64,000 bases of DNA from Mycolicibacterium flavescens (GCA_900637135.1 LR134353.1:372001-436000), one strand, 5' to 3'; counted from the first letter of the stretch, positions 26,941-37,867 are shown. Notes: generated by a model not told the origin, from the sequence alone. Numbers and translations are program-made.

Positions 26941-27905
26941 CCGGGCTTCGGGCGGCGGTCGAGGCGTTCGACCGCGACTTCGGCATCGGCGACCGCTGGT
27001 GCGTCGCTCTGTCTGGAGGCCCCGACTCGCTGGCATTGACCGCGGTCGCGGCGCGGCTCAAACCGACGACCGCCCTGGTCGTCGACCATCAGTTGCAGCC
27101 GGACTCCGCCGCCGTGGCGGAGAACGCGCGCAAACAGGGTATGTCTGTGGGATGCGTTGCAGCGCAGGTGATCATTGTCGACGTCGGCACGGTGGGGGGT
27201 CCCGAAGCCGCCGCGCGCACCGCGCGATACCGCGCGTTGGACGCGGCGCGGGACGGGATGCCCGTGCTGCTGGGCCACACGCTGGACGACCAGGCCGAGA
27301 CGGTGCTGCTGGGTTTGGGCCGCGGTTCCGGGCCGCGGTCGATCGCAGGCATGCGGCCGTGGGATCCGCCGTGGGGCCGGCCCCTGCTGGGTGTGCGGCG
27401 GGCGGCGACGGAGGCCGCGTGCGTCGAGCTCGGTCTGTCGCCGTGGCAGGACCCGCACAACGCGGAGCGCAGGTTCACCAGGGTTCGCCTGCGTGAGGAG
27501 GTGCTACCGCTGCTCGAAGACGTTCTCGGCGGAGGCGTCGCGGAGGCGCTGGCCCGCACCGCAGGCGCGTTGCGCGCCGACACCGACACCCTCGACGAGC
27601 TGGCCGACCGCGCACTGACCGGGCTGCGTCGCGACGATGCGCTCGACGGCGACGAGCTCGCTCTTCTCCCAGAAGCACTGCGGCGCAGGGTGATTCGCAG
27701 ATGGTTGCTCGACGGCGGTGCCGCCGGGCTGACCGACAAGCAGATCCGCGCCGTCGACGCCCTCGTCACGGCGTGGCGAGGCCAGGGCGGGGTCGCGGTC
27801 GGATCCCCCCTGCGGAAGCGACGGCTGATCGCGGGCCGCCGGGACGGCATGCTGACCCTGCACACGGAGCCGGTGCGAACCATGAAAAACTGTGCCCGTG
27901 CCTGA
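26919..27905 (+). CDS. tilS: tRNA(Ile)-lysidine synthetase
   Basis: A 328-residue N-type ATP pyrophosphatase that converts cytidine 34 of tRNA-Ile(CAU) to lysidine, allowing AUA decoding. The PP-loop is SGGPDS at residues 32-37; [19 protein letters not shown] is the second signature. The C-terminal domain is short, as in mycobacteria. The ATG at 26919 lies inside the upstream gene; an ATG 18 codons earlier adds residues not typical of the family. The 3' end overlaps hpt. Corresponds to mesJ/Rv3625c. Confidence 0.95.
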   Translation: MDRQGAVAGLRAAVEAFDRDFGIGDRWCVALSGGPDSLALTAVAARLKPTTALVVDHQLQPDSAAVAENARKQGMSVGCVAAQVIIVDVGTVGGPEAAARTARYRALDAARDGMPVLLGHTLDDQAETVLLGLGRGSGPRSIAGMRPWDPPWGRPLLGVRRAATEAACVELGLSPWQDPHNAERRFTRVRLREEVLPLLEDVLGGGVAEALARTAGALRADTDTLDELADRALTGLRRDDALDGDELALLPEALRRRVIRRWLLDGGAAGLTDKQIRAVDALVTAWRGQGGVAVGSPLRKRRLIAGRRDGMLTLHTEPVRTMKNCARA

Positions 27906-28482
27906 GCGATCCGCCGAGTTGTATACCGGTGACATCAAGTCGGTGCTGCTGTCGTCCGACGAGATCCAGGCGAAGATCGCCGAGCTCGGCACCCTGATCG
28001 GCGAGGAGTACCGCGACACCGTCGCCGAAAACGGCCAAGATCTCCTGCTGGTGACCGTGCTCAAGGGCGCGGTCTTCTTCGTCACGGACCTGGCGCGCGC
28101 GATCCCGCTGCCGACGCAGCTGGAGTTCATGGCGGTCAGCTCCTACGGTTCGTCGACGTCGTCGTCCGGTGTGGTGCGCATCCTCAAAGACCTCGACCGC
28201 GACATCAACGGCCGCGACGTGCTCATCGTCGAGGACATCGTCGACTCCGGGCTGACCCTGTCGTGGTTGCTGCGCAACCTCGCCACCCGCCACCCCCGCT
28301 CGCTGCGGGTATGCGCGCTGCTGCGCAAGCCCGACGCGGTGCGCGCCGACGTCGAGATCGCGCACGTCGGATTCGACATCCCCAACGAGTTCGTCGTCGG
28401 CTACGGCCTGGACTACGCCGAGCGTTACCGCGACCTCGACTACATCGGCACGCTGGACCCGAAGGTGTACGAGCAGCACTGA
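27892..28482 (+). CDS. hpt: Hypoxanthine-guanine phosphoribosyltransferase
   Basis: A 196-residue type I phosphoribosyltransferase for purine salvage, forming IMP and GMP from PRPP. The PRPP loop is [12 protein letters not shown]; the flexible loop is [20 protein letters not shown] and [17 protein letters not shown] contact the base. GTG codons at 27892 and 27898 are both possible starts; the first overlaps tilS by 14 bases. Downstream is a molybdoenzyme gene 10 bases away. Confidence 0.96.
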   Translation: MPVPERSAELYTGDIKSVLLSSDEIQAKIAELGTLIGEEYRDTVAENGQDLLLVTVLKGAVFFVTDLARAIPLPTQLEFMAVSSYGSSTSSSGVVRILKDLDRDINGRDVLIVEDIVDSGLTLSWLLRNLATRHPRSLRVCALLRKPDAVRADVEIAHVGFDIPNEFVVGYGLDYAERYRDLDYIGTLDPKVYEQH

Positions 28483-28492
28483 ACGGCGCAAG

Positions 28493-30721
28493 ATGAGGGG
28501 CATGCGCGAAACAGCCCTTCGCATCTGCCCCCTGTGCGAGGCCACCTGCGGCCTGGTCCTCACCATCGACGACGGTCGCGTCACCGGCGCCCGCGGCGAC
28601 CGCGACGACGTGTTCAGCCACGGCTTCATCTGCCCGAAGGGCGCCAGCTTCGGCGAACTCGACAACGATCCCGACCGGTTGGCCAGGCCGATGATACGGC
28701 GTGACGGTGTGCTGACCGAGGCGACCTGGGAGGAGGCGTTCGCCGCGGCCGCGGAGGGGCTCGGCGGTGTCATCGCCCAGCACGGCGGTGCGGCCGTCGG
28801 CGTGTACCTGGGCAATCCGAACGCCCACACCATCGCCGGCGGGTTGTACACGCCGCTGGTCGTGAAGGCGCTGGGCACCCGGCAGGTGTACTCGGCGAGC
28901 ACCCTCGACCAGATGCCCAAGCACGTCGCGCTGGGCCTGATGTTCGGCAGCCCCGTCGCGTTCACCGTGCCCGACCTCGACCGCACCGACTACCTCGTGA
29001 TCATCGGCGCAAACCCCCTTGTCTCCAACGGCAGCCTCGCGACCGCCGCCGACTTTCCCGGCAAGCTGCGCGCGCTGCGCAGACGCGGCGGGCGCCTCGT
29101 GGTCATCGACCCCGCCCGCACCCGTACCGCCGAACTCGCCGACCGCCACCTGGCTCCGCGGCCCGGCACCGACGCGGCGCTGCTGCTGGGCATCGTGCAC
29201 GTGCTGTTCGACGAGGACCTCGCCGACCTGAAGGACCTCTTCGGCCACGTCGACGGTGTCGACCTGGTGCGTGCTCTCGCCGCCGACTTCTCACCGGACA
29301 CGGTCGAGGCGTACTGCGGGGTGCCCGCCGACGACATCCGCACGCTGGCACGCGAACTCGCGGCGGCGCCGTCGGCCGCGGTGTACGGCCGGATCGGCAC
29401 GTCCACCGTTGAATTCGGCACCTTGGGCAGCTGGCTCGTCGACGTCGTGAACATTCTCACCGGCAACCTGGATCGCCCCGGCGGCGCGATGTTCCCGCAA
29501 TCGCCGATCGCGCCCGCGGCGCGGCCACCGAAGCGAGGCCGAGGCTTTTCCACCGGGCGTTGGCACAGCCGCGTATCGGGTTATCCCGAAGTGCTGTCGG
29601 AGTTTCCGGCTGCGGCGTTGGCCGAGGAGATCGACACCCCCGGCGACGGGCAGATCAAGGCCATGATCACGATCGCGGGCAACCCGGTGCTGTCGGCGCC
29701 CGACGGCGATCGACTCGACAAGGCGCTCGACAGCGTCGAGTTCATGCTGAGCATCGACCCGTACCTCAACGAGACCACCCGGCACGCCGACGTCATCCTG
29801 CCGCCGCCTCCGCCGTCGCGCAGCGCGCACTTCGACGTCGCGCTCAACGGCCTGGCGGTGCGCAACAACGCGCGGTACTCACCGCCCGCGCTCCCGCTGA
29901 CCGACCGACCGGACGAAGCCGAGATCCTCGCGCGCATCGCCCTGATCCTCTACGGTCTGGGCCCCGGCGCCGATCCGATGCTGGTCGACGATCAGGTGAT
30001 CGCCGCAACGCTGGCCAAGGAGACCGCCGACCCCGACTCGCCGGTCGCCGGGCGATCCGTCGACGAGATGACCGCAATGCTGCCGACGGCTCCCGGCTAC
30101 GAACGGCGCCTCGACATGATGCTGCGCCTCGGTGCCTACGGAGATGCGTTCGGAGCCAATTCCGACGGCCTCACTCTGGGCAAGCTCAAGGCCGCACCGC
30201 ACGGCATCGACCTCGGTCCGCTGCGTCCGCGCCTGGCCGAGGTGCTGCGGACGCCGTCCGGGCGGATCGAACTCGCACCGCCCGAGTTGACCGCCGACGT
30301 CGCGCGGCTGCGGGATGCGCTCGGTGTGCGCGCCGACGGGTTCGTGCTCATCGGGCGACGGCACCTGCGTTCCAACAACAGCTGGATGCACAACCTGCCC
30401 GCGCTTTCGGGCGGGTCCAACCAGTGCACGCTGCGGATCCATCCCGACGACGCCGCCGAGCTCGGCCTCACCGACACGGCCGTCGTCAAGGGGCCGGGAG
30501 GTGAGCTGCTGGCGCCGGTCGAGATCACGCCCGAGATGCGGCGGGGCGTGGTGTCGTTACCGCACGGCTGGGGCCACGATCGCGACGGCACGGGTCAACG
30601 GGTGGCGGCCGGTGCGCCGGGCGTGAACGTCAACCAGCTCAACGACGGCAACCGTCTGGATCCGCTGTCGGGGACCGCGGTGCTCAACGGGATCCCGGTG
30701 GATATTGCGCCCGCGGGTTAG
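28493..30721 (+). CDS. Molybdopterin-dependent oxidoreductase (formate dehydrogenase/nitrate reductase family)
   Basis: A 742-residue DMSO-reductase-superfamily enzyme binding bis-MGD. The 4Fe-4S site is CPLCEATCGLVL followed by FICPKG, giving C-x2-C-x3-C-x(n)-C near residues 13-50. Pterin-binding stretches include YLIIGANPL-like VIIGANPLVSNGS, DPARTRTAELAD and HGWGHDRDG near the C-terminus. No cysteine or selenocysteine is seen at the usual molybdenum-ligand position (YSASTLDQMPKH). The substrate is unknown. ATGs at 28493 and 28502 are both possible; the second fits the N-terminus MRETALRICPLC. Its stop overlaps that of the convergent SIMPL gene. Confidence 0.9.
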   Translation: MRGMRETALRICPLCEATCGLVLTIDDGRVTGARGDRDDVFSHGFICPKGASFGELDNDPDRLARPMIRRDGVLTEATWEEAFAAAAEGLGGVIAQHGGAAVGVYLGNPNAHTIAGGLYTPLVVKALGTRQVYSASTLDQMPKHVALGLMFGSPVAFTVPDLDRTDYLVIIGANPLVSNGSLATAADFPGKLRALRRRGGRLVVIDPARTRTAELADRHLAPRPGTDAALLLGIVHVLFDEDLADLKDLFGHVDGVDLVRALAADFSPDTVEAYCGVPADDIRTLARELAAAPSAAVYGRIGTSTVEFGTLGSWLVDVVNILTGNLDRPGGAMFPQSPIAPAARPPKRGRGFSTGRWHSRVSGYPEVLSEFPAAALAEEIDTPGDGQIKAMITIAGNPVLSAPDGDRLDKALDSVEFMLSIDPYLNETTRHADVILPPPPPSRSAHFDVALNGLAVRNNARYSPPALPLTDRPDEAEILARIALILYGLGPGADPMLVDDQVIAATLAKETADPDSPVAGRSVDEMTAMLPTAPGYERRLDMMLRLGAYGDAFGANSDGLTLGKLKAAPHGIDLGPLRPRLAEVLRTPSGRIELAPPELTADVARLRDALGVRADGFVLIGRRHLRSNNSWMHNLPALSGGSNQCTLRIHPDDAAELGLTDTAVVKGPGGELLAPVEITPEMRRGVVSLPHGWGHDRDGTGQRVAAGAPGVNVNQLNDGNRLDPLSGTAVLNGIPVDIAPAG

Positions 30722-31467
30722 GTCAGCTCGTAGACCACGGTGACGTTGAAGCCGACGGCCTGCTGGCCCGGCTCGAACGGCACCGTCGCCATTTCCGCGG
30801 CCTGCCCGCGCGGACCCGGATACGGCGTCGGGGGCGACGAGGAAGGCACCTCGGATATCGAGAGGACCTTGCCGAGGTCCAATTCGGCCAGCAGCGCGTA
30901 CTGTTCGGCGCGGCTCTTGGCGTCGTTGAAGGCCCGGGCGCGCGCTTCGCGCACCAGTTGTGAGTCGTCCTCGATTGCGAGGGTGACGTTGTTGATCCTC
31001 GTCGCGTTGCCGCCCCTGCTCGCGATGATCCCGAACACCTGTGGCGCCGTGTTGAGCGCGCGGACCTTGATGTCGATCGTGTTCGTCGCCCGGTAGCCAT
31101 TGATGGTCGTGGTGTCGCCGCCGGCGTACTGCGGCTGCACGCTCACCTCGGAGGTGTTGATGTCCTTGCGGTCGATGCCCGAGTCGACGAGCGCGTCGAT
31201 GACACCGCGCTGCAGTTGGCTGGTCTGGTTCAGGGCGCCGGCGGCGTCGGCGGCGACGACCTCCATCCCCGCGTTGATCGTCAGTGTGTCGGGTGTGCCG
31301 AGCACCTCACCGGAGCCGACGACCGTCACCTGGCGTTGTGTGCTGTTGTCGTCGTTGGTGAGGACGGGGGCGGCCGTCGCGTCACAGCCCGAGAGCAGGG
31401 CGATCAACCCGGCCGCCGCGGCCGCGAGGATTCGGGTGGGCGTCTTCGCCCGGGCAGCGATTGGCAT
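30718..31467 (-). CDS. SIMPL-domain (DUF541) lipoprotein
   Basis: A 249-residue secreted lipoprotein. The signal peptide ends in lipobox LLSGC. The mature part is a SIMPL/DUF541 domain (QVTVVGSGEVLGTPDTLTINAGM, KDINTSEVSVQPQY, GYRATNTIDIKV, AFNDAKSRAEQYA). Family members are periplasmic or envelope proteins, some with channel-like oligomers, with no settled role. The ATG at 31467 is chosen over the GTG at 31476 because TAGGGT (complement of 31475-31480) lies 7 bases upstream, so the mRNA would be leaderless. Convergent with the molybdoenzyme, sharing stop-codon bases. Confidence 0.88.
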   Translation of the reverse strand: MPIAARAKTPTRILAAAAAGLIALLSGCDATAAPVLTNDDNSTQRQVTVVGSGEVLGTPDTLTINAGMEVVAADAAGALNQTSQLQRGVIDALVDSGIDRKDINTSEVSVQPQYAGGDTTTINGYRATNTIDIKVRALNTAPQVFGIIASRGGNATRINNVTLAIEDDSQLVREARARAFNDAKSRAEQYALLAELDLGKVLSISEVPSSSPPTPYPGPRGQAAEMATVPFEPGQQAVGFNVTVVYELT

Positions 31468-31483
31468 GGCTGGCACCCTACCG

Positions 31484-32503
31484 TCAGGGGGTCACCATGA
31501 TCTTGCAGTGCGTGTCGGGGTCGGCGAGTTCGTCGAACGCGGCGCCGACGCCTTCTAGTCCCACCTCGCCGGTGATCAGCGGCGAGACATCGATTCGCCC
31601 GTCGGCGATGGCGCGCAACGTCTCCGCGAACTCGTTGTGGTCATAGGAGTTGACGAACTGGACGTTGATCTCCTTGGCGATGCCGAACAACGGCGTGACC
31701 GTGTCGGGCTGCATGCACACTCCGGCCACCACCAGGCGGCTGCCCAACGGAGCCCTGCGCATCACGTCGTCGATGATCCCGGGGATGCCGACGGCCTCGA
31801 AGGTCACCGCGGGTGTCGCGCCGTCGAACGGAGAACCCTGCGCGGGATCGAGGGTCACGTGCGCGCCCATCGTCGCGGCGAGTTCCCGCCGGCGCACCGA
31901 GAAGTCCGCCGCCGCAACGTGTTCGATGCCCTTGAGGCGCAGGGCGGCGATGATCGCGATGCCGATCGGACCGCAGCCGATCACCAGCGCGGCCTCGCCG
32001 GGGGCGATGTTGGATTTGTTGACGGCGTGCAACCCGACGGCCAACGGTTCGGTCAGCGCGGCGTGCCGAGGGTCGACACCGTCGGGCACGCTCAGCAGTA
32101 GCGGCACCGACAGCAGCATCCTCTCGGCGTATCCACCGAGCACGGTGTTGCTGGACATGATCGGCTCGAAGCCCTTGGGCGACAACAATACCGGTAGCGA
32201 CGTGACAAGAGTTCCTGCAGCGGGCGCATCGGTGCCCGGACCGGCCTCGAGGATTTCAGCGCTGAATTCGTGGCCCATGAACACGTCATTGCCGAGGTCG
32301 ACGGGCAGGCCACCTTGCACCGGCATACCGGTGATCTCGCGAGTCAGCCGCACCATCTGGTCGCCGTGTTTGGCGAAGTGCAGATCCGAACCGCAGATCC
32401 CGCAAGCCTTGACCGCGACCAGCACCTGACCCTCTTGGGGAACCGGTTCGGGCACGTCGTCGCGGACCACCATCTGTCCGCCTCGCAGTACGGCAGCGCG
32501 CAT
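31484..32503 (-). CDS. Zinc-dependent medium-chain alcohol dehydrogenase
   Basis: A 339-residue MDR enzyme. The catalytic zinc site uses C37 in CGICGSDLH, the GHE motif and the TEPLAV glutamate region. The coenzyme fold is VIGCGPIGIAIIAALRLKG. The four structural-zinc cysteines common in alcohol dehydrogenases are absent from the lobe after GHE, and a 15-residue insertion (MPVQGGLPVDLGND) precedes GHE. Substrate unknown. The ATG directly follows the ephA stop on the same strand, so both are co-transcribed. Confidence 0.9.
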   Translation of the reverse strand: MRAAVLRGGQMVVRDDVPEPVPQEGQVLVAVKACGICGSDLHFAKHGDQMVRLTREITGMPVQGGLPVDLGNDVFMGHEFSAEILEAGPGTDAPAAGTLVTSLPVLLSPKGFEPIMSSNTVLGGYAERMLLSVPLLLSVPDGVDPRHAALTEPLAVGLHAVNKSNIAPGEAALVIGCGPIGIAIIAALRLKGIEHVAAADFSVRRRELAATMGAHVTLDPAQGSPFDGATPAVTFEAVGIPGIIDDVMRRAPLGSRLVVAGVCMQPDTVTPLFGIAKEINVQFVNSYDHNEFAETLRAIADGRIDVSPLITGEVGLEGVGAAFDELADPDTHCKIMVTP

Positions 32504-33475
32504 TCACCAATCCAATCGGTTCAAGAACCCCAGCAACGCGGCGTTGACCGCCGCGGGCCGCTCCTGCGGCAGCCAGTGCCCCCCGTCGATCATCACCTCG
32601 CGGTAGTCGCCCGAAACCACCTCGCGGGCGCGGTCCCGCCGGGCGAAGGCCTGGGTCGGATCCTCTGTGGCGCCGACGAACAACGCAGGCACGCCGATGG
32701 TCGTCGCCGGGGTGTTCGCCGTCAGCTCCCAGTTGCGGTCGAAGCAGCGGTACCAGTTGAGCGCACCGGTGAAGCCCGTGCGGGTGAACTCCTCGACGTA
32801 GTGGTCGAGTTCGCGCTCGTTGATCCAGTCGGGCAGGCCGTCGGGCTCGGGGATACGGGACAAGAGCCCAGCCGGTCCCTGCGCGATCATCCGGTCGCCG
32901 ACGAGTCCGCCCTTCGACGAGGCCGTCGACGCGAGCAGCTTGCGGATCGACGTGGCGGGGTCTCGGTTGAGCTCCGCGTCGGCCGGACCCGGCTCCTGGA
33001 AGTAGAGGATGTAGAAGAACTTCTCGCCGAAGATGCGCCGGAACGCCTGCGTCGTGGGCACCCGCGAGCGCGGCACCGGCGGTGTGCAGACACCGACTAC
33101 CCCGGCGAAGCGGTCCGGATGCAGCAGCGGCGAAGCCCACGCCACCACCCCGCCGAAGTCGTGGCCGACGATGACCGCGCGGTCGGCGCCGACGTCGTCG
33201 AGCAGGCCGACGATGTCGGCGCTCAGCTCCACGATGGTGTAGGCGTCGACGGCCTCGGGTTTGGACGACTGCCCGTAGCCGCGCTGATCGGGAGCGAGCA
33301 CGTGATAGCCCGCCTTGGCCAATGCGGGCAGCTGGTGGCGCCAGGAGAACCCCAGTTCGGGAAAACCGTGGGCGAGTACCACCAGCGGAGCGCCCGGTTC
33401 GCCCGCCTCGAGCACACGCAGGTGGACGCCGTTGGTGTCGACGAACCGCTCGGTCCAGGTGATCACGATCCCCAC
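32504..33475 (-). CDS. ephA: Epoxide hydrolase EphA
   Basis: A 323-residue alpha/beta-hydrolase that opens epoxides to diols. The oxyanion motif is HGFPE (36-40), the nucleophile is D106 in GHDFGG, the charge-relay acid is in GATEDPT and the histidine in GGHWLPQ. Sequence blocks such as FFYILYFQEPG, ELDHY and EFTRTGFTG...NWYR match what I recall of M. tuberculosis EphA (Rv3617). Start is GTG at 33475, with a second GTG three codons in. Followed without a gap by the MDR dehydrogenase. Confidence 0.93.
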   Translation of the reverse strand: MGIVITWTERFVDTNGVHLRVLEAGEPGAPLVVLAHGFPELGFSWRHQLPALAKAGYHVLAPDQRGYGQSSKPEAVDAYTIVELSADIVGLLDDVGADRAVIVGHDFGGVVAWASPLLHPDRFAGVVGVCTPPVPRSRVPTTQAFRRIFGEKFFYILYFQEPGPADAELNRDPATSIRKLLASTASSKGGLVGDRMIAQGPAGLLSRIPEPDGLPDWINERELDHYVEEFTRTGFTGALNWYRCFDRNWELTANTPATTIGVPALFVGATEDPTQAFARRDRAREVVSGDYREVMIDGGHWLPQERPAAVNAALLGFLNRLDW

Positions 33476-33735
33476 CCAAGCACAGTCCTGGGCGCGCGAG
33501 TGTGTAGTTGAAGCACGCCGCCGCGGCCGGCAGCGTGCGGGTAACCCACGTTCGCCGGGACGTCGGGAGAACCGTCGGGAACCTTGGTTCGTTGGTCTAG
33601 CGGTAGCCTGAACTATTCCAACCGCGTACTTGTTGGAGAGGTTTCGACGGCTTGAAAAGGCATTGGAAGGCAGGAGTGGTCGCTGACGGCCGGGGACAAC
33701 GGCCCGCCACGCGGCCGGACGACGACGGATAGTTG

Positions 33736-36042
33736 ATGAATCGGAAAAATGTCATCCGCACGCTGAGCGTGATAGCGGTCGTGCTGTTGCTGGGGTGGTC
33801 CTTCTACTACTTCAGCGACGACACGCGGGGTTACAAGCCCATCGACACGTCGGTGGCGGTCGCCCAGATCACCGGCGACAACGTCAAGAGCGCGCAGATC
33901 GACGACCGGGAACAGCAGCTGCGGCTCGAACTCAAGAGCGGCAACGGCGACACCGAGAACAGCGACAAGATCCTCACCAAGTATCCGACCGGGTACGGGG
34001 TCACGCTGTTCGAGGCGCTTCAGGACAAGAACGTCAAGACCAACACGGTCGTCAACCAGGGCAGCATGCTCGGCTCGCTGCTGATCTACCTGCTGCCGCT
34101 GTTGCTGCTGGTCGGACTGTTCGTGATGTTCTCCCGCATGCAGACCGGCGGCCGGATGGGCTTCGGGTTCGGCAAGTCCAAAGCCAAGATGCTCAACAAG
34201 GACATGCCGAGCACCACCTTCGCCGACGTCGCCGGCGTCGACGAGGCCGTCGAAGAGCTCTACGAGATCAAGGACTTCCTGCAGAACCCGTCGCGGTATC
34301 AGGCGCTGGGCGCCAAGATCCCCAAGGGCGTGTTGCTGTTCGGCCCGCCCGGCACCGGTAAGACGCTGCTGGCGCGCGCCGTGGCCGGCGAGGCCGGGGT
34401 GCCGTTCTTCACGATCTCGGGCTCGGACTTCGTCGAGATGTTTGTCGGCGTCGGCGCCTCCCGCGTGCGCGACCTGTTCGAGCAGGCCAAGCAGAACAGC
34501 CCCTGCATCATCTTCGTCGACGAGATCGACGCCGTCGGCCGTCAGCGCGGCGCCGGCCTGGGCGGTGGCCACGACGAACGCGAGCAGACACTCAACCAGC
34601 TGCTGGTCGAGATGGACGGCTTCGGCGACCGTCAGGGCGTCATCCTGATCGCGGCCACGAACCGGCCCGACATCCTCGACCCGGCCCTGCTGCGACCGGG
34701 CCGCTTCGACCGCCAGATCCCGGTCTCCAACCCCGACCTTGCCGGCCGTCGCGCCGTGCTCAAGGTGCACTCCGCGGGTAAGCCGATCGCCCCCGACGCC
34801 GACCTCGACGGGCTGGCCAAGCGCACCGTCGGCATGTCCGGCGCCGACCTGGCCAACGTCATCAACGAGGCCGCACTGCTGACCGCCCGCGAGAACGGCA
34901 CGGTGATCACCGGCCCGGCGCTGGAGGAGGCCGTCGACCGCGTCGTGGGCGGGCCCCGGCGTAAGAGCCGCATCATCAGCGAGCAGGAGAAGAAGATCAC
35001 CGCCTATCACGAGGGCGGGCACACGCTCGCCGCGTGGGCGATGCCGGACATCGACCCGATCTACAAGGTGACGATCCTGGCCCGCGGCCGCACCGGCGGC
35101 CACGCAATGGCGGTCCCCGAGGACGACAAGGGCCTGATGACCCGCTCGGAGATGATCGCGCGGCTGGTGTTCGCGATGGGTGGACGCGCGGCCGAGGAAC
35201 TGGTGTTCCGGGAGCCGACCACCGGCGCGGTGTCCGACATCGAGCAGGCCACCAAGATCGCCCGCGCGATGGTCACCGAGTACGGCATGAGCTCCAAGCT
35301 CGGCGCGGTGCGCTACGGCACCGAGCACGGCGATCCGTTCCTGGGCCGCACCATGGGCACCCAGGCTGACTACAGCCACGAGGTCGCTCAAATCATCGAC
35401 GACGAGATTCGCAAGCTCATCGAGGCCGCCCACACCGAGGCCTGGGAGATCCTGACCGAGTACCGCGACGTGCTCGACACCCTCGCCGGCGAGCTGTTGG
35501 AGAAGGAGACGCTGCACCGCCGTGAGCTCGAGGAGATCTTCGGCGACGTGAAGAAGCGCCCGCGGCTGACCATGTTCGACGACTTCGGCGGGCGGGTGCC
35601 ATCCGACAAGCCGCCGATCAAGACCCCTGGCGAGCTGGCGATCGAGCGCGGCGAGGAATGGCCGAAACCGGTGCCCGAACCCGCGTTCAAGGCCGCGATC
35701 GCCGCGGCCACCAAGGCCGCCGAAGCCACCAAGGTGGCCGAGGGCGGGCCCAACGGCGCCAACGGCAGCGGTAACGGTTCCTCCGGTCCGACACAGCCGG
35801 ACTACGGCGCCCCCGCGGGATGGCACGCACCGGGCTGGCCGCCGCCGCCACAGCAGCAGCAACAGCCCCCCGTCCAGCAGCCGCACGGCTACTGGTATCC
35901 GCCGCCGCACCAGGGTTGGCAACAGCAGCAGCCCTATCCGCCGTATCCGGCGTATCCGCAGCAGGGGCCACCGCAGCAACAGGGTGGGCCACCCCAACCG
36001 CACGAGGACAAGGGTCAGGACAACAGCCGGCGTAACGGCTGA
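33736..36042 (+). CDS. ftsH: ATP-dependent membrane zinc metalloprotease FtsH
   Basis: A 768-residue AAA+ protease for membrane-protein quality control. Two transmembrane helices (about 8-24 and 115-135) flank an extracytoplasmic domain. Walker A is GPPGTGKT, Walker [15 protein letters not shown] region [20 protein letters not shown], and the zinc motif is HEGGH. The last 120 residues are a glycine/proline/glutamine-rich tail (PPPPQQQQQ), probably disordered. ATG 33736 is used; the overlapping TTG at 33733 is less likely. A TAGCCT hexamer at 33604-33609 may be the -10, leaving a leader of about 120 bases. First gene before the folate operon (Rv3610c). Confidence 0.97.
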   Translation: MNRKNVIRTLSVIAVVLLLGWSFYYFSDDTRGYKPIDTSVAVAQITGDNVKSAQIDDREQQLRLELKSGNGDTENSDKILTKYPTGYGVTLFEALQDKNVKTNTVVNQGSMLGSLLIYLLPLLLLVGLFVMFSRMQTGGRMGFGFGKSKAKMLNKDMPSTTFADVAGVDEAVEELYEIKDFLQNPSRYQALGAKIPKGVLLFGPPGTGKTLLARAVAGEAGVPFFTISGSDFVEMFVGVGASRVRDLFEQAKQNSPCIIFVDEIDAVGRQRGAGLGGGHDEREQTLNQLLVEMDGFGDRQGVILIAATNRPDILDPALLRPGRFDRQIPVSNPDLAGRRAVLKVHSAGKPIAPDADLDGLAKRTVGMSGADLANVINEAALLTARENGTVITGPALEEAVDRVVGGPRRKSRIISEQEKKITAYHEGGHTLAAWAMPDIDPIYKVTILARGRTGGHAMAVPEDDKGLMTRSEMIARLVFAMGGRAAEELVFREPTTGAVSDIEQATKIARAMVTEYGMSSKLGAVRYGTEHGDPFLGRTMGTQADYSHEVAQIIDDEIRKLIEAAHTEAWEILTEYRDVLDTLAGELLEKETLHRRELEEIFGDVKKRPRLTMFDDFGGRVPSDKPPIKTPGELAIERGEEWPKPVPEPAFKAAIAAATKAAEATKVAEGGPNGANGSGNGSSGPTQPDYGAPAGWHAPGWPPPPQQQQQPPVQQPHGYWYPPPHQGWQQQQPYPPYPAYPQQGPPQQQGGPPQPHEDKGQDNSRRNG

Positions 36043-36070
36043 CAGACCGACCGGCTCACAGGAGGCTCCA

Positions 36071-36679
36071 TTGGCGCAGTCCCAGCACAACTCTGTCACC
36101 TTCAGCCCCGCGAACTTCGACCAGGCGCGCGCTGAGGCGGCGGTCCGCGAACTGCTGCTCGCGGTGGGGGAGGACCCAAACCGGCACGGCCTGGAGTCCA
36201 CGCCCGCGCGGGTCGCGCGGGCGTACAAGGAGCTGTTCGCCGGCCTCTACATCGATCCGGATTCGGTGCTGGACACCACCTTCGACGAGCAGCACGACGA
36301 GCTTGTGTTGGTCAAGCAGATCCCGATGTACTCGACGTGCGAACACCACCTGGTGTCGTTCCACGGCGTCGCGCACGTGGGCTACATCCCAGGCCAGGAC
36401 GGCCGCGTCACCGGGTTGTCCAAGATCGCCCGGCTGGTCGATCTCTACGCCAAGCGACCGCAGGTGCAGGAACGGCTCACCGGTCAGATCGCGGACGCGA
36501 TGATGCGCAAACTCGATCCGCGGGGTGTGATCGTCGTGGTCGAGGCCGAGCACCTGTGCATGGCGATGCGTGGGGTGCGCAAGCCGGGCGCGGTGACGAC
36601 CACATCGGCCGTGCGCGGACAGTTCAAGGTCGACGCGGCATCGAGGGCCGAGGCGCTGGACCTGATATTGCGCAAGTGA
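36071..36679 (+). CDS. folE: GTP cyclohydrolase I
   Basis: A 202-residue enzyme producing 7,8-dihydroneopterin triphosphate, the first step of folate synthesis. Zinc ligands are in STCEHH and EHLCM; the catalytic region is [21 protein letters not shown]. The start is TTG at 36071, fixed by AGGAGG 5 bases before it; no ATG or GTG fits the family N-terminus. The stop TGA overlaps the folP GTG. First of four folate genes. Confidence 0.97.
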   Translation: MAQSQHNSVTFSPANFDQARAEAAVRELLLAVGEDPNRHGLESTPARVARAYKELFAGLYIDPDSVLDTTFDEQHDELVLVKQIPMYSTCEHHLVSFHGVAHVGYIPGQDGRVTGLSKIARLVDLYAKRPQVQERLTGQIADAMMRKLDPRGVIVVVEAEHLCMAMRGVRKPGAVTTTSAVRGQFKVDAASRAEALDLILRK

Positions 36680-37497
36680 ACTCGACACGGGTGCGAGTCA
36701 TGGGGGTCGTGAACGTCACCGACGACTCCTTCTCCGACGGAGGGCTGTTCCTCGACCGCGACCGCGCTGTAGAGCACGGGCTCGAGCTGGTCGGCCAAGG
36801 CGCTGCGATCGTCGACGTGGGCGGTGAGTCCACTCGCCCCGGGGCGACGCGCATCGACCCCGACGTCGAGAAATCGCGGGTGTGCCCGGTCATCAGGGAG
36901 CTCGCCGCCCACGGTGTCACCGTCAGCATCGACACCATGCACGCCGACGTCGCGCGCGCCGCGCTCGAGAACGGCGCCCACATCGTCAACGACGTCTCCG
37001 GCGGCCGCGCGGACCCGGACATGGCGCCGTTGCTCGCCGACGCGAAAGTGCCGTGGGTGCTGATGCATTGGCGCTCGGTGGGCGCGGACCGGCCGCACGC
37101 GGTGCCCGCCTATCGGAACGTGGTCGACGAGGTCCGGACCGAACTGCTCGCCAGTGTGGACGCCGCGGTGGCCGCCGGCGTCGACGCGGCCAATGTCATC
37201 ATCGATCCGGGGCTGGGCTTCGCCAAGACGGGCGACCACAACTGGGCGCTGTTGCGTGCGCTGCCCGAATTCGTGGCCACCGGCATCCCGGTGTTGGTCG
37301 GCGCGTCGCGCAAACGCTTCCTCGGAACGCTGCTCGCGGACTCCGAGGGACAACCGCGGCCGCCGGACGGGCGGGAGACCGCGACGGCGGTGATCTCGGC
37401 GCTGGCGGGTCTGCACGGCGCCTGGGGCGTGCGGGTGCACGATGTGCGCGCCTCGGTCGACGCGGTCAAGGTGTTGGAGGCGTGGTCGCATGGCTGA
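36676..37497 (+). CDS. folP: Dihydropteroate synthase
   Basis: A 273-residue TIM-barrel enzyme joining p-aminobenzoate to the pterin pyrophosphate; the target of sulfonamides. Signatures are [15 protein letters not shown] (9-23), GGESTRPGA and [13 protein letters not shown] 36676 overlaps the folE stop as GTGA. It is the functional FolP1 type (Rv3608c) rather than the divergent FolP2, judged from these motifs and the operon. Confidence 0.97.
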   Translation: MNSTRVRVMGVVNVTDDSFSDGGLFLDRDRAVEHGLELVGQGAAIVDVGGESTRPGATRIDPDVEKSRVCPVIRELAAHGVTVSIDTMHADVARAALENGAHIVNDVSGGRADPDMAPLLADAKVPWVLMHWRSVGADRPHAVPAYRNVVDEVRTELLASVDAAVAAGVDAANVIIDPGLGFAKTGDHNWALLRALPEFVATGIPVLVGASRKRFLGTLLADSEGQPRPPDGRETATAVISALAGLHGAWGVRVHDVRASVDAVKVLEAWSHG

Positions 37498-37867
37498 CCG
37501 AATCGAGTTGCGGGGCTTGCGAGTTCGCGGCTATCACGGCGTCTACGAGCACGAGCGTCGCGACGGCCAGGACTTCATCGTCGACATCACGGTTTGGATC
37601 GACCTCGCGGCCGCGGCGGCCAGTGACGACCTCGCCGACACCCTGGACTACGGCGCGTTGGCGCAGCGGGCGGCCGACGTCATCGCCGGACCGCCGCGGG
37701 ACCTGATCGAGACGGTGGCCGCCGAGATCGCCGAGGGCGTCATGGAAGACGAGCGAGTGCATGCCGTCGAGGTGGTCCTGCATAAGCCCGCCGCACCGAT
37801 CCCGCTGGCGTTCTCCGACGTCGCGGTCGTCGCGCGTCGTTCGCGGCGCGGTCGGGGTGGCCCTTGA
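37490..37867 (+). CDS. folB: Dihydroneopterin aldolase
   Basis: A 125-residue enzyme cleaving dihydroneopterin to hydroxymethyl-dihydropterin and glycolaldehyde. Family motifs are [17 protein letters not shown] (about 13-29) and the catalytic lysine in [12 protein letters not shown] 37490 overlaps folP by 8 bases; the stop overlaps folK as TTGA. Confidence 0.96.
   Translation: MADRIELRGLRVRGYHGVYEHERRDGQDFIVDITVWIDLAAAAASDDLADTLDYGALAQRAADVIAGPPRDLIETVAAEIAEGVMEDERVHAVEVVLHKPAAPIPLAFSDVAVVARRSRRGRGGP

Noticed and set aside
28493..30721. Selenocysteine in the molybdoenzyme
   Set aside because: No in-frame TGA occurs in the coding sequence, and the usual ligand position has no cysteine either.
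33476..33735. Possible small gene upstream of ftsH
   Set aside because: No frame with a start, ribosome site and coding character; treated as ftsH leader and promoter.
33613..36228. An 871-codon open frame antisense to ftsH
   Set aside because: Long antisense frames are expected from high third-position G+C; the sense strand is a perfect FtsH.
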